Below are positions 38,787 through 43,872 of a stretch of DNA of 43,872 nucleotides, one piece after another. This DNA is from a virus. The stretch spans positions 1-43,872 of IMG/VR virus record IMGVR_UViG_3300012927_000010, one strand, 5' to 3'. The notes under the pieces were generated by a model. It was given only the letters and a program-made list of their open reading frames with translations, did no database searches and was not told the origin of the DNA. Position numbers and translations under genes: made by a program. Numbering within the stretch: position 1 is the stretch's first letter; each line of letters starts with the position of its first letter.

Positions 38787-39428
38787 ATGCCTAGATTATT
38801 GGATTTATTTGCGGGAAGACTCGGATGGTCGAAAGCGTTCCTAGAGCGTGGGTGGGATGTGATCGCCATTGATTTGACTTTGCCGGCGATGGATATCCCA
38901 GAGCGATGCATATTTATTAAGGCTGATGTTCTTCAAATAAGATCATCCCCATATGGCTTATTTTCAATTCGTGAATTTGACGATAGAGGGCCTTTTCTAT
39001 GGGAAGAAAAGTTTGATTTTGTTTGTGCAAGCCCACCTTGCGAACAATTCTCTGTTCATGGCATGAAGCATTTTCATCCGAATCCACCCAATCCAGACAT
39101 GGGGATAAAATTGTTCGATCATACTCGATCTATCTGCGAAAACAGTGGGTTGCCCTACATTATGGAAAACGTAAGACCTGCACAACAGTTTGTAGGCCCC
39201 GCATCTCATCACTGCGGTCCCTTCTACTTGTGGGGTAACGCTGTTCCTCCCTTGATGCCAGGGGGAAGAATAACAAAAAATTTCGGCAATATGTCTATTG
39301 CACATTATCATGCCAATTTAGATACGATATCCTCTCACATCCGCGCTAAGACCACAGCAACTATTCCTTCCGAAATTTCAGCTTGCGTGGCCAATTATGC
39401 CGAACGCCTGTTGGAGGTTACGCGATGA
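38787..39428 (+). CDS. DNA (cytosine-5)-methyltransferase
   Basis: In this 213-residue protein, LLDLFAGRLGWSKAF (4-18) is the cofactor motif I in slightly altered form. ASPPCEQFS (81-89) holds the catalytic Cys85, and YIMENVR (124-130) is motif VI. It lacks an obvious separate target-recognition domain, so it is a compact phage-type enzyme. It would modify cytosines, protecting against host restriction or the phage's own nucleases next door. AGAGGA lies 11 bases upstream. The stop overlaps the HNH gene start. Confidence 0.8.
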   Translation: MPRLLDLFAGRLGWSKAFLERGWDVIAIDLTLPAMDIPERCIFIKADVLQIRSSPYGLFSIREFDDRGPFLWEEKFDFVCASPPCEQFSVHGMKHFHPNPPNPDMGIKLFDHTRSICENSGLPYIMENVRPAQQFVGPASHHCGPFYLWGNAVPPLMPGGRITKNFGNMSIAHYHANLDTISSHIRAKTTATIPSEISACVANYAERLLEVTR

Positions 39429-39775
39429 AAGGTGCATTCAAGATGATGCCAGGAGGCCGGCAAGTGTGCTTAAGCACCACTGCGGGCAACGCGGAATATC
39501 GACGCAGGCGGGAAGAGGTATGGGATCGCGATAGGGGACAATGTGTTTTATGTTCGGAATTCGTACCCCTTGAATGCGCCACAACTGAGCATATTATCCC
39601 GAAAGGTATGGGCGGCTCTAAATGGGGTGGACACAAGCATGATGATCGTGTAAATAACCTTGCCGTGAGCCATTGGCACGGGAACAACAATCGGGGCTCA
39701 ATGGCCTTAGAGCTGTATCTACAGAAGCCGCTAGATGAAAGGAAACGAGCATGCCAACCATACCTAAACCTCTGA
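39425..39775 (+). CDS. HNH endonuclease
   Basis: In this 116-residue protein, CVLCSEFV then EHIIPKGMGG, a GGHKHDDRVNNL loop and a final CQP are the usual order of the HNH nuclease core: one Cys pair, the HIIP metal motif and an Asn-containing loop. It overlaps the methyltransferase stop by 4 bases. Typical of free-standing phage HNH genes acting in packaging-linked cutting or homing. A start at 39425 (ATG within GCGATGA) is fixed by the overlap. Confidence 0.8.
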   Translation: MKGAFKMMPGGRQVCLSTTAGNAEYRRRREEVWDRDRGQCVLCSEFVPLECATTEHIIPKGMGGSKWGGHKHDDRVNNLAVSHWHGNNNRGSMALELYLQKPLDERKRACQPYLNL

Positions 39776-39831
39776 GCGAAGCCGAAGCAATGATGGCGAT
39801 GCACTTGGACATCTATAGTGGCGTTGTATGA
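39751..39831 (+). CDS. Short relic resembling the N-terminus of the 40673 nuclease
   Basis: This 26-codon frame behind AAAGGAAAC reads PLSEAEAMMAMHLD and then stops. The residues parallel the start of the PD-(D/E)XK protein at 40673 (LSPIEETMALHL). It overlaps the end of the HNH gene at 39425-39775. I read it as a severed 5' end of that nuclease gene, displaced when the zinc-finger HNH gene settled between. Confidence 0.55.
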   Translation: MPTIPKPLSEAEAMMAMHLDIYSGVV

Positions 39832-39832
39832 T
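39805..39832 (+). promoter_or_regulatory. Promoter of the zinc-finger HNH gene
   Basis: TTGGAC at 39805-39810 and TATGAT at 39827-39832 are 16 bases apart, the latter a five-of-six match to TATAAT. It is followed 11 bases later by ATG 39844. A private promoter fits a mobile nuclease gene. Confidence 0.5.
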
Positions 39833-39843
39833 ATTATAGATGT

Positions 39844-40686
39844 ATGGAGAATAAGGAGCGGATACATTATTCATGTTCAGAGTGTGGAGATGTAGTATCA
39901 ATTATCCGAAGCAAGCTAAAAAAGAGGGTCTTCAAGACGTGTTCTAGGAAATGTTCTTCTAGTGCTAAGCGAAAATCCATGCAATACGAATATATGGATT
40001 GCATGGGATGTGCCGCAAGATTTCTATCACGTCCGGGGGGAACATATTGCTCTAAAGTGTGCAGGAGATCTTCCCTTGATAAGAAGTATCGAATTCAATG
40101 TGCTAAATGCGGAGATTATTTCGTCTCCAATAGAGGCACAAAAAAGGTACTTTATTGCAGCAATAAGTGTGCACTATCTTCCAGGTTCAGACGTCAATCG
40201 TCGAATTGGATATGCGCTATGTGTGGCATAACTTTTATATGTACTAAAAATTATGCTAAATATTGTTCCAACAAGTGCAGGCTGTCTGTTAGTGGAGCTC
40301 TGCATCCGGCATGGACTGTGGGTACAAGACATGTTAGAGGGAAAGGATGGCTCAGGGCGAGAGATTATGTATGGTTGCGCGATTTAGTTTGTCAAACTCC
40401 TGGATGTCTGGTTGATAAAAAAATCAACGGAAGAAATCTATGTGTAGACCATATCATCCCATATCGAGTCTCCAATGAAACTATGTATGCTCACGATATC
40501 AGGAATCTAATATGTCTATGCAGTAAACATCATGGAAGTAAGGTGGCAGCAGAAAGAAGACTATATATCGGCGATTTTTTGGGTTTTATTTCTATAGCTA
40601 AAAATTTGATCCCTAAAAAAAGATTCAATGAAGCTATTTTCTATTGGACCTCAACCCTCCAAGGTGATGGCAATGAAGATTCTTAG
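39844..40686 (+). CDS. HNH endonuclease with four N-terminal zinc fingers
   Basis: In this 280-residue protein, four successive C-x2-C … C-x3-C fingers occupy about residues 10-150 (CSECG…CSRKC, CMGC…CSKVC, CAKCG…CSNKC, CAMCG…CSNKC). They are followed by an HNH core (CQTPGC, CVDHIIPYRV, HDIRNLICLCSKHHGSK) and a basic tail. This is a mobile homing endonuclease type, with fingers for DNA recognition and HNH for cutting. It has its own promoter and lies between two copies of the PD-(D/E)XK N-terminus. It ends inside the next gene by 14 bases. AT-rich relative to its neighbours. Confidence 0.88.
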   Translation: MENKERIHYSCSECGDVVSIIRSKLKKRVFKTCSRKCSSSAKRKSMQYEYMDCMGCAARFLSRPGGTYCSKVCRRSSLDKKYRIQCAKCGDYFVSNRGTKKVLYCSNKCALSSRFRRQSSNWICAMCGITFICTKNYAKYCSNKCRLSVSGALHPAWTVGTRHVRGKGWLRARDYVWLRDLVCQTPGCLVDKKINGRNLCVDHIIPYRVSNETMYAHDIRNLICLCSKHHGSKVAAERRLYIGDFLGFISIAKNLIPKKRFNEAIFYWTSTLQGDGNEDS

Positions 40687-41014
40687 TCCAATAGAAGAAA
40701 CTATGGCTCTTCATCTGACGGCGATGCATATAACCTACGTGCGCGAGCTGCAATTCGCCAAAGAAATAGGTCGCAAATGGAGAGCCGACTTCGCTATTCT
40801 TGAGCCTTACCGAATTCTGATTGAAGTGGATGGAGGCACCAGATCGGGCGGTCGCCATGTCAGGGGCAGCGGTTTTGAGCAGGATTGCTTCAAAGTCAAT
40901 CACGCAGTATTCATGGGCTGGCAAGTCCTCAGATTCACTTCGGCAATGGTAATTTCCGGAAACGCAATCGACACCGTTTGTGCGCTCATGAAAATAGTTG
41001 AAGATAAAAGTTGA
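40673..41014 (+). CDS. PD-(D/E)XK endonuclease (Vsr/DUF559-like)
   Basis: In this 113-residue protein, ELQFAKEIGRKWRADFAI (25-42) contains the Glu and Asp, IEVDGGT (50-56) the Glu-x-Asp core, and GGRHVRGSGFEQD (59-71) the following helix, in the usual spacing for small Vsr-like phage nucleases. AAGG is about 8 bases before ATG 40673. It may resolve or nick DNA during replication or packaging. An extra N-terminal copy lies at 39751-39831 beyond the HNH gene. Confidence 0.75.
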   Translation: MKILSPIEETMALHLTAMHITYVRELQFAKEIGRKWRADFAILEPYRILIEVDGGTRSGGRHVRGSGFEQDCFKVNHAVFMGWQVLRFTSAMVISGNAIDTVCALMKIVEDKS

Positions 41015-41039
41015 CAAACATACTCAAGTGGTTCATTGT

Positions 41040-41195
41040 ATGAACATGAGTACTAAACGGATAGCAAGAATCGAATGCAGGTGCGAGCGATGTGGGTTTG
41101 AGTGGGTGCCGCGCAAGGGCAATCCAGTTCAGTGCGGAAATCCTGCTAAGCGTTGCCGGCTGTGGAATGTGAAGCCGAAGAAAGGATCAAAATGA
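41040..41195 (+). CDS. Small basic zinc-ribbon protein
   Basis: In this 51-residue protein, CRCERCGFEWVPRKGNPVQC and CRLW give four or five Cys with basic flanks, a likely small nucleic-acid-binding ribbon. TTGACA at 41011-41016 with a weak -10 near 41034 may be a promoter almost at the start codon. ATG 41046 is an alternative start. Ends 4 bases into the next gene. Confidence 0.6.
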   Translation: MNMSTKRIARIECRCERCGFEWVPRKGNPVQCGNPAKRCRLWNVKPKKGSK

Positions 41196-41338
41196 ATGCG
41201 ATAAATGTCCTCACGAAATTGATTGCAATAAGAAATGATCTTTCAGATGTTCTCCAAGATGTTCCGGAAAGTCTTCACATCAACAACGCATATGCGAGCA
41301 TCATTGAATCCATCAAAGAAACGGCGGCTCAATTATGA
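41192..41338 (+). CDS. Small helical protein
   Basis: This 48-residue protein has AAAGGA 6 bases upstream. The sequence is mainly helical (INVLTKLIAIRNDLSDVLQ, ASIIESIKETAAQL). Tight ATGA overlaps on both sides mark a compact operon of small genes. Unknown function. Confidence 0.55.
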   Translation: MNAINVLTKLIAIRNDLSDVLQDVPESLHINNAYASIIESIKETAAQL

Positions 41339-41664
41339 GAACTGCATCTGAAGTCATCCTTCGCAACAAGGCAAACCAGCAGATCATAGACAAGCGCTAT
41401 CCCGGCTGCTATGCCGAGCTTGACAATCTCGATATGTGGACGATATATACCGCAGAAGGCAACGACATCATGTCCGACCGAGAGCTTGAATTCGCATGGG
41501 CTTGCGCTCGCTGGTATGTGGAGCATGAGCATGACTGGCGGCGGATTGAGACTGGGAATGTGGAGTTTCGGCGGCGAAGGGATCAGATCGCGCGTTATGT
41601 GATCGGTTCGGGTGGATTAATGGTATTGGCGGGGTTGATTGTGTGGCTGGTGAAAGGACTGTGA
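41335..41664 (+). CDS. Hypothetical protein with C-terminal membrane anchor
   Basis: In this 109-residue protein, residues 1-85 are soluble and alpha/beta, with several Trp and His. Residues 88-107 (VIGSGGLMVLAGLIVWLV) form one membrane span. A tail-anchored small protein, possibly acting on the host envelope. No family recognised. One-base overlap with the next gene. Confidence 0.6.
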   Translation: MRTASEVILRNKANQQIIDKRYPGCYAELDNLDMWTIYTAEGNDIMSDRELEFAWACARWYVEHEHDWRRIETGNVEFRRRRDQIARYVIGSGGLMVLAGLIVWLVKGL

Positions 41665-42026
41665 TGAGCGAGAATGTTTTCTGCAAACAGCAAGTGATGC
41701 GCGGATATTCGTTGGGCAATTGTTCCAGAAAGGCTGGAACTTCTGGATACTGCGGAACCCATGATCCTGAAAAGGTGGAGGCGAAAAATGCTGCACGAAG
41801 GGCCATTTGGGATGAGAGATCGTTTCGGAATGAAATTGCCTATGCCCTGTCGAGTTCTGCCCCAGATTTATTGAAGGCGCTTATAGAAATAGTCGGATAT
41901 CGAAATGAATTATTGAAAGACGAGGAAAATCCGCCAACAAGCGAGGATTTGCGCGACTTCATTTTTAAGCGATGGCTGCTATGGAAGAATGCCGAAAATG
42001 CGATAACTAAGGCACAAGGACGGTGA
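41664..42026 (+). CDS. Hypothetical protein with Cys-containing start
   Basis: This 120-residue protein has AAAGGA 7 bases before ATG 41664. CKQQVMRGYSLGNCS then YCGTHDP at the start suggest a small zinc site. The rest is helical (PDLLKALIEIVGYRNELLK, FIFKRWLLWKNAEN). Unrecognised. Confidence 0.6.
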   Translation: MSENVFCKQQVMRGYSLGNCSRKAGTSGYCGTHDPEKVEAKNAARRAIWDERSFRNEIAYALSSSAPDLLKALIEIVGYRNELLKDEENPPTSEDLRDFIFKRWLLWKNAENAITKAQGR

Positions 42027-42292
42027 CCGCATGGCACACCATCGAAGCTATCATCGGTGCAGTATCCGTAGCCGCATTCATTCGACCGAGGCCGCGCAAA
42101 GATTACTCGGCGCTACGAGATTTGCAGAAGATTCAGGACGAGCAGCAAGCTAAATCGGAAACTAAGGAATGGGGCTGTATGCCCACTGCTGCACCTGGGA
42201 TGAAGGCTTCACCCGAGCGGTTCATTCTCTTGTCCGCATTTCGCAGGTGCAGCAGTGGGGGTATAACCCATAAATGGAAGAAGGCATACTAA
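42023..42292 (+). CDS. Hypothetical protein containing the second inverted-arm element
   Basis: This 89-residue frame from GTG 42023 overlaps the previous stop by 4 bases. The first 50 residues (a short hydrophobic start, then basic and helical LRDLQKIQDEQQAK) look ordinary. The last 39 residues are coded by the inverted-arm element and look non-native. In another phase the element codes a neat 34-residue frame (42169-42273, MGLYAHCCTWDEGFTRAVHS, ending QVQQWGYNP). Which frame is used is unclear, and the C-terminus may be acquired. Confidence 0.45.
   Translation: MTAWHTIEAIIGAVSVAAFIRPRPRKDYSALRDLQKIQDEQQAKSETKEWGCMPTAAPGMKASPERFILLSAFRRCSSGGITHKWKKAY
42178..42265 (+). repeat. Inverted-arm structured element, copy 2
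   Basis: Left arm CCCACTGCTGCACCT (42182-42196) is a perfect inverted match to AGGTGCAGCAGTGGG (42245-42259), with TAT extending each side. Two further small stems fit inside: GGG-TGAA/TTCA-CCC (42197-42214) and GCGG/CCGC (42218-42238). Copy 1 is at 116-237 with the same arms but a different centre. Both are followed by TATAACC. Confidence 0.65.
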
Positions 42293-42528
42293 TGACTAAA
42301 GATGAAGTCGTGAATTCTATCCATTATGTGCGACCAGAGATTGATTTTTTCGTTCTCCGATCAATCGTTGAGGCTGCGTGGGATGCTGGAGTCAAAGAAG
42401 AAAATGGAAAATTTGTGGAGTGTATAAATCGGATTTCGGCAAATATTTCACATGGAACTTCCCACGGAAAGGCTCAACTGAGTATTCTTAGACGTTTATT
42501 GGAAATTCGAGCAATAGGTTTACCATAG
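42292..42528 (+). CDS. Small helical protein
   Basis: This 78-residue protein reads MTKDEVVNSIHYVRPEID then VEAAWDAGVKEENGKF and a long C-terminal helical region. AAGAAGG lies 9 bases upstream. No family recognised. The start overlaps the stop of the element-bearing gene by 1 base. Confidence 0.6.
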   Translation: MTKDEVVNSIHYVRPEIDFFVLRSIVEAAWDAGVKEENGKFVECINRISANISHGTSHGKAQLSILRRLLEIRAIGLP

Positions 42529-42544
42529 GAGAGGAGAGCGGGGA

Positions 42545-42820
42545 ATGAGCGATTTTGGAGAAGGCAAAGAGATTGTGGTTCGCAAAGAAGGCCGTTGCGA
42601 ATATTGCTGGGCTCGCATTCCCAAAGGCGAACTTTACTACCGCTACAAGGGCATCTGGTCTGGCGATTGGCAGAATTGGGCGATGCATCTTGAATGTGTA
42701 GCCGATTTTCACGCTCAAGATCATGATGAATTTTGCCCTGGCGAAGCACCGATGCCGCCAAGAATTGCGGCTTTGTATGAGTTAGTAGCCCACCAACTAC
42801 AGGAGAAGAGCAATGTGTAA
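42545..42820 (+). CDS. Small zinc-finger protein (PARP/ribbon-like)
   Basis: This 91-residue protein has CEYCWARIPKGELYYRYKG followed by WAMHLECVADFHAQ, which gives C-x2-C … H-x2-C, the spacing of PARP-type or similar DNA-binding fingers. GGAGAGGAGAG upstream is an excellent ribosome site. Likely a nucleic-acid-binding early protein. The end overlaps the next gene by 8 bases. Confidence 0.65.
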   Translation: MSDFGEGKEIVVRKEGRCEYCWARIPKGELYYRYKGIWSGDWQNWAMHLECVADFHAQDHDEFCPGEAPMPPRIAALYELVAHQLQEKSNV

Positions 42821-42962
42821 TTGCGAGGCGAAGGGATGCGCCGAGGAAAGTACAAGGCATTGCGCGGAATGTAGGCAAGATCGTTGCGATGATCATATCT
42901 ATCTATTTATGGGTCAAGAGTATTGCTTGCATTGTTATGTGAAACACACAAAACTGCAGTGA
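42813..42962 (+). CDS. Small B-box/RING-like zinc protein
   Basis: The 49-residue frame reads MCNCEAKGCAEESTRHCAEC … CDDHIY … YCLHCYVKH. Ten Cys/His in this order suggest a two-site zinc fold similar to B-box or small ribbon proteins. AGGAGAAG precedes ATG 42813. Function unknown. Confidence 0.65.
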   Translation: MCNCEAKGCAEESTRHCAECRQDRCDDHIYLFMGQEYCLHCYVKHTKLQ

Positions 42963-42977
42963 ATCGAGGATAGGCGA

Positions 42978-43793
42978 ATGAGCGAGACAGCGAAAGAAAA
43001 AGTATTGGCGCCGTCCAAGAAATTTCAAATCCAACTGGAAGAACGGGAACGACAACTCATCGACGCCATCACCCAATTATCCGAGCGGACAGCGGAAGTG
43101 GAGCGGCTGAACGAGGCGATCGAGCGCGGCACCAGTTCCGCAAATAAATATATGGAAGAAAGAGATAATTCTCTTGCAATCATTGCAATGCAAAAGGTGG
43201 AGATAGAATGGCTGAAGAGAGCAATCAAGGATAATGATGAGCGTCTATTGAAAGCTGCAGAAATAATTAGTATGCCATATATGGGTTGTGACACAGCCGA
43301 ACATTTATCGGATGAAATTCTGATCAATCGAGGAACCATCACAATACAGAAGGTGGAGATTGAACAACTGAAGAAAGATAAAGTTATTCCAATCCCTCCG
43401 GATAAAAATGATGATGTTGGTTTCTGGATCGAATATTCTCAACAATTGCGCGGCATAGCCCAGCAAGCTTTATATAGAAAAGAAAAAGCAGAAATCGAAC
43501 TTGCCTCTCTCAAATCCCAAGAATCTCCTGCTTATATCGATGATTCCGATAATGTTAGGTCGCTTGTAAATGAAGTCTTCTCGCAGAATGGACACTTCCC
43601 AACACTATTTTCTAACATCTTGCGCGAATGGTCAGAGAGTAAAATGACTCGATTGCGGGATATGTTGATCGAACGGACTCCAAAGCAAGAGTATCCTGCG
43701 GATGCCTGGAGGCGTGGTTTTGAAAGTGGAAAGATTTCAATGTCTGACGAAGTGCTTGAATATATACCACCAACATCGCCGGAAAAGCCATGA
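42978..43793 (+). CDS. Coiled-coil accessory protein
   Basis: In this 271-residue protein, residues 18-150 are heptad-rich (LEERERQLIDAITQL, AEVERLNEAIE, QKVEIEWLKRAIKDNDE, QKVEIEQLKKDK). The two 'QKVEIE' blocks are an internal repeat. The C-terminal third is globular with MTRLRDMLIERTPKQE. Thirty-one bases near residue 40 match the gene at 1139-1882. The stop overlaps the start of the truncated repeat gene (ATGA). Unknown function. Confidence 0.65.
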   Translation: MSETAKEKVLAPSKKFQIQLEERERQLIDAITQLSERTAEVERLNEAIERGTSSANKYMEERDNSLAIIAMQKVEIEWLKRAIKDNDERLLKAAEIISMPYMGCDTAEHLSDEILINRGTITIQKVEIEQLKKDKVIPIPPDKNDDVGFWIEYSQQLRGIAQQALYRKEKAEIELASLKSQESPAYIDDSDNVRSLVNEVFSQNGHFPTLFSNILREWSESKMTRLRDMLIERTPKQEYPADAWRRGFESGKISMSDEVLEYIPPTSPEKP

Positions 43794-43872
43794 TACAGAG
43801 CCGCATGACCTATAGGACTATCACCGCAAACGGATCAGCGAACCATCTAACCGTGCAGGGACTTCAAAAGAT
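43788..43872 (+). repeat. Left part of split repeat copy B (matches 2099-2183)
   Basis: The last 85 bases equal 2099-2183. They contain the first 27 codons of a second copy of the 2101-2313 gene, starting at ATG 43790 and cut off by the window end. Joined directly to base 1, the frame would continue into the MKPIEI frame of 11-112. Confidence 0.9.
43790..43872 (+). CDS. Truncated second copy of the MIQSRM protein gene
   Basis: The sequence starts at ATG 43790, overlapping the coiled-coil gene by 4 bases (ATGA), and reads MIQSRMTYRTITANG before running off the end. The identical full frame is at 2101-2313. Only the N-terminal 27 codons are visible. Confidence 0.6.
   Translation, partial: MIQSRMTYRTITANGSANHLTVQGLQK

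Noticed and set aside
38594-38794. 66-residue frame from GTG 38594
   Set aside because: Another phase from ATG 38601 gives a clear zinc-finger sequence with a ribosome site; the longer frame is less protein-like.
42178-42265. tRNA, group I intron or hammerhead ribozyme
   Set aside because: The element has a long outer stem and two inner hairpins, but no T-loop or anticodon pattern, no CUGANGA/GAAA core and no intron-like conserved core.
1-43872. CRISPR array, retron, reverse transcriptase or diversity-generating element
   Set aside because: No regularly spaced repeats, no reverse transcriptase motif and no template/variable repeat pair were seen.
1-43872. Simple terminal redundancy or direct terminal repeat
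   Set aside because: The first and last bases are not the same sequence. They match different halves of the internal repeat, so the ends do not overlap each other.

Overview
The window reads as an almost complete genome of a tailed double-stranded DNA phage, most likely a short-tailed (podovirus-like) one. It has a terminase small and large subunit, a large portal, a scaffold, a coat protein near the size of the P22 coat, a head-to-tail adaptor, two large Gly/Ala/Pro-rich proteins that look like internal virion or ejection proteins, and no recognisable tape-measure protein. I saw no integrase, repressor, DNA polymerase, RNA polymerase or tRNA. Two tail-tip proteins carry Sec-type signal peptides, and the N-terminal domain of one resembles proteins I associate with Acidobacteriota. 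A soil Acidobacteriota host is therefore a guess and not a demonstrated fact. Both window ends fall inside a second copy of a 284-base repeat whose intact copy is at 2099-2382. The molecule is therefore probably circular or circularly permuted, with about 116 bases missing or deleted at the joint.

Layout. 1-3314 (+): small, often cysteine-rich accessory genes that continue the block at the right end. 3404-4227 (-): endolysin and a small membrane protein. 4319-5461 (+): an island with an HNH-AP2 endonuclease, a polytopic membrane protein and an acidic peptide. 5479-31404 (-): one long late block. In transcription order it runs terminase small subunit, small genes, terminase large subunit, small genes, portal, a Tat-signal/coat-fragment protein, scaffold, coat, head completion, tail, ejection-like proteins, tail-tip proteins and a holin-like gene. 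31414-32823 (-): a tiny membrane protein, an ImmA/IrrE-type metallopeptidase overlapping a membrane-coiled-coil gene, and a small protein. 32844-43793 (+): early genes, with small zinc-ribbon proteins, an interrupted DUF7448 gene, a PD-(D/E)XK exonuclease with an SSB-like partner, a replication initiator containing iteron-like repeats, a probable helicase loader, a DnaB-type helicase, a cytosine methyltransferase, HNH and PD-(D/E)XK nucleases, and many small proteins.

How it works together. The exonuclease/SSB-like pair suggests recombination, and the initiator, loader and helicase suggest theta-type initiation using the host polymerase. The late block packages DNA and builds the virion. Lysis genes sit at the far end of the late strand.

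Most notable observations: (i) a 98-residue protein between portal and scaffold that has a twin-arginine-type N-terminus and ends in a near-copy of an internal segment of the coat protein; (ii) two structural genes whose conserved N-termini start at ATT codons, each in frame just after the previous stop; (iii) six exactly abutting in-frame stop/start junctions; (iv) two dispersed elements with conserved inverted arms and different centres; (v) an HNH gene, with its own promoter, placed between two copies of the N-terminus of a PD-(D/E)XK nuclease; (vi) an in-frame stop inside a DUF7448-like gene.
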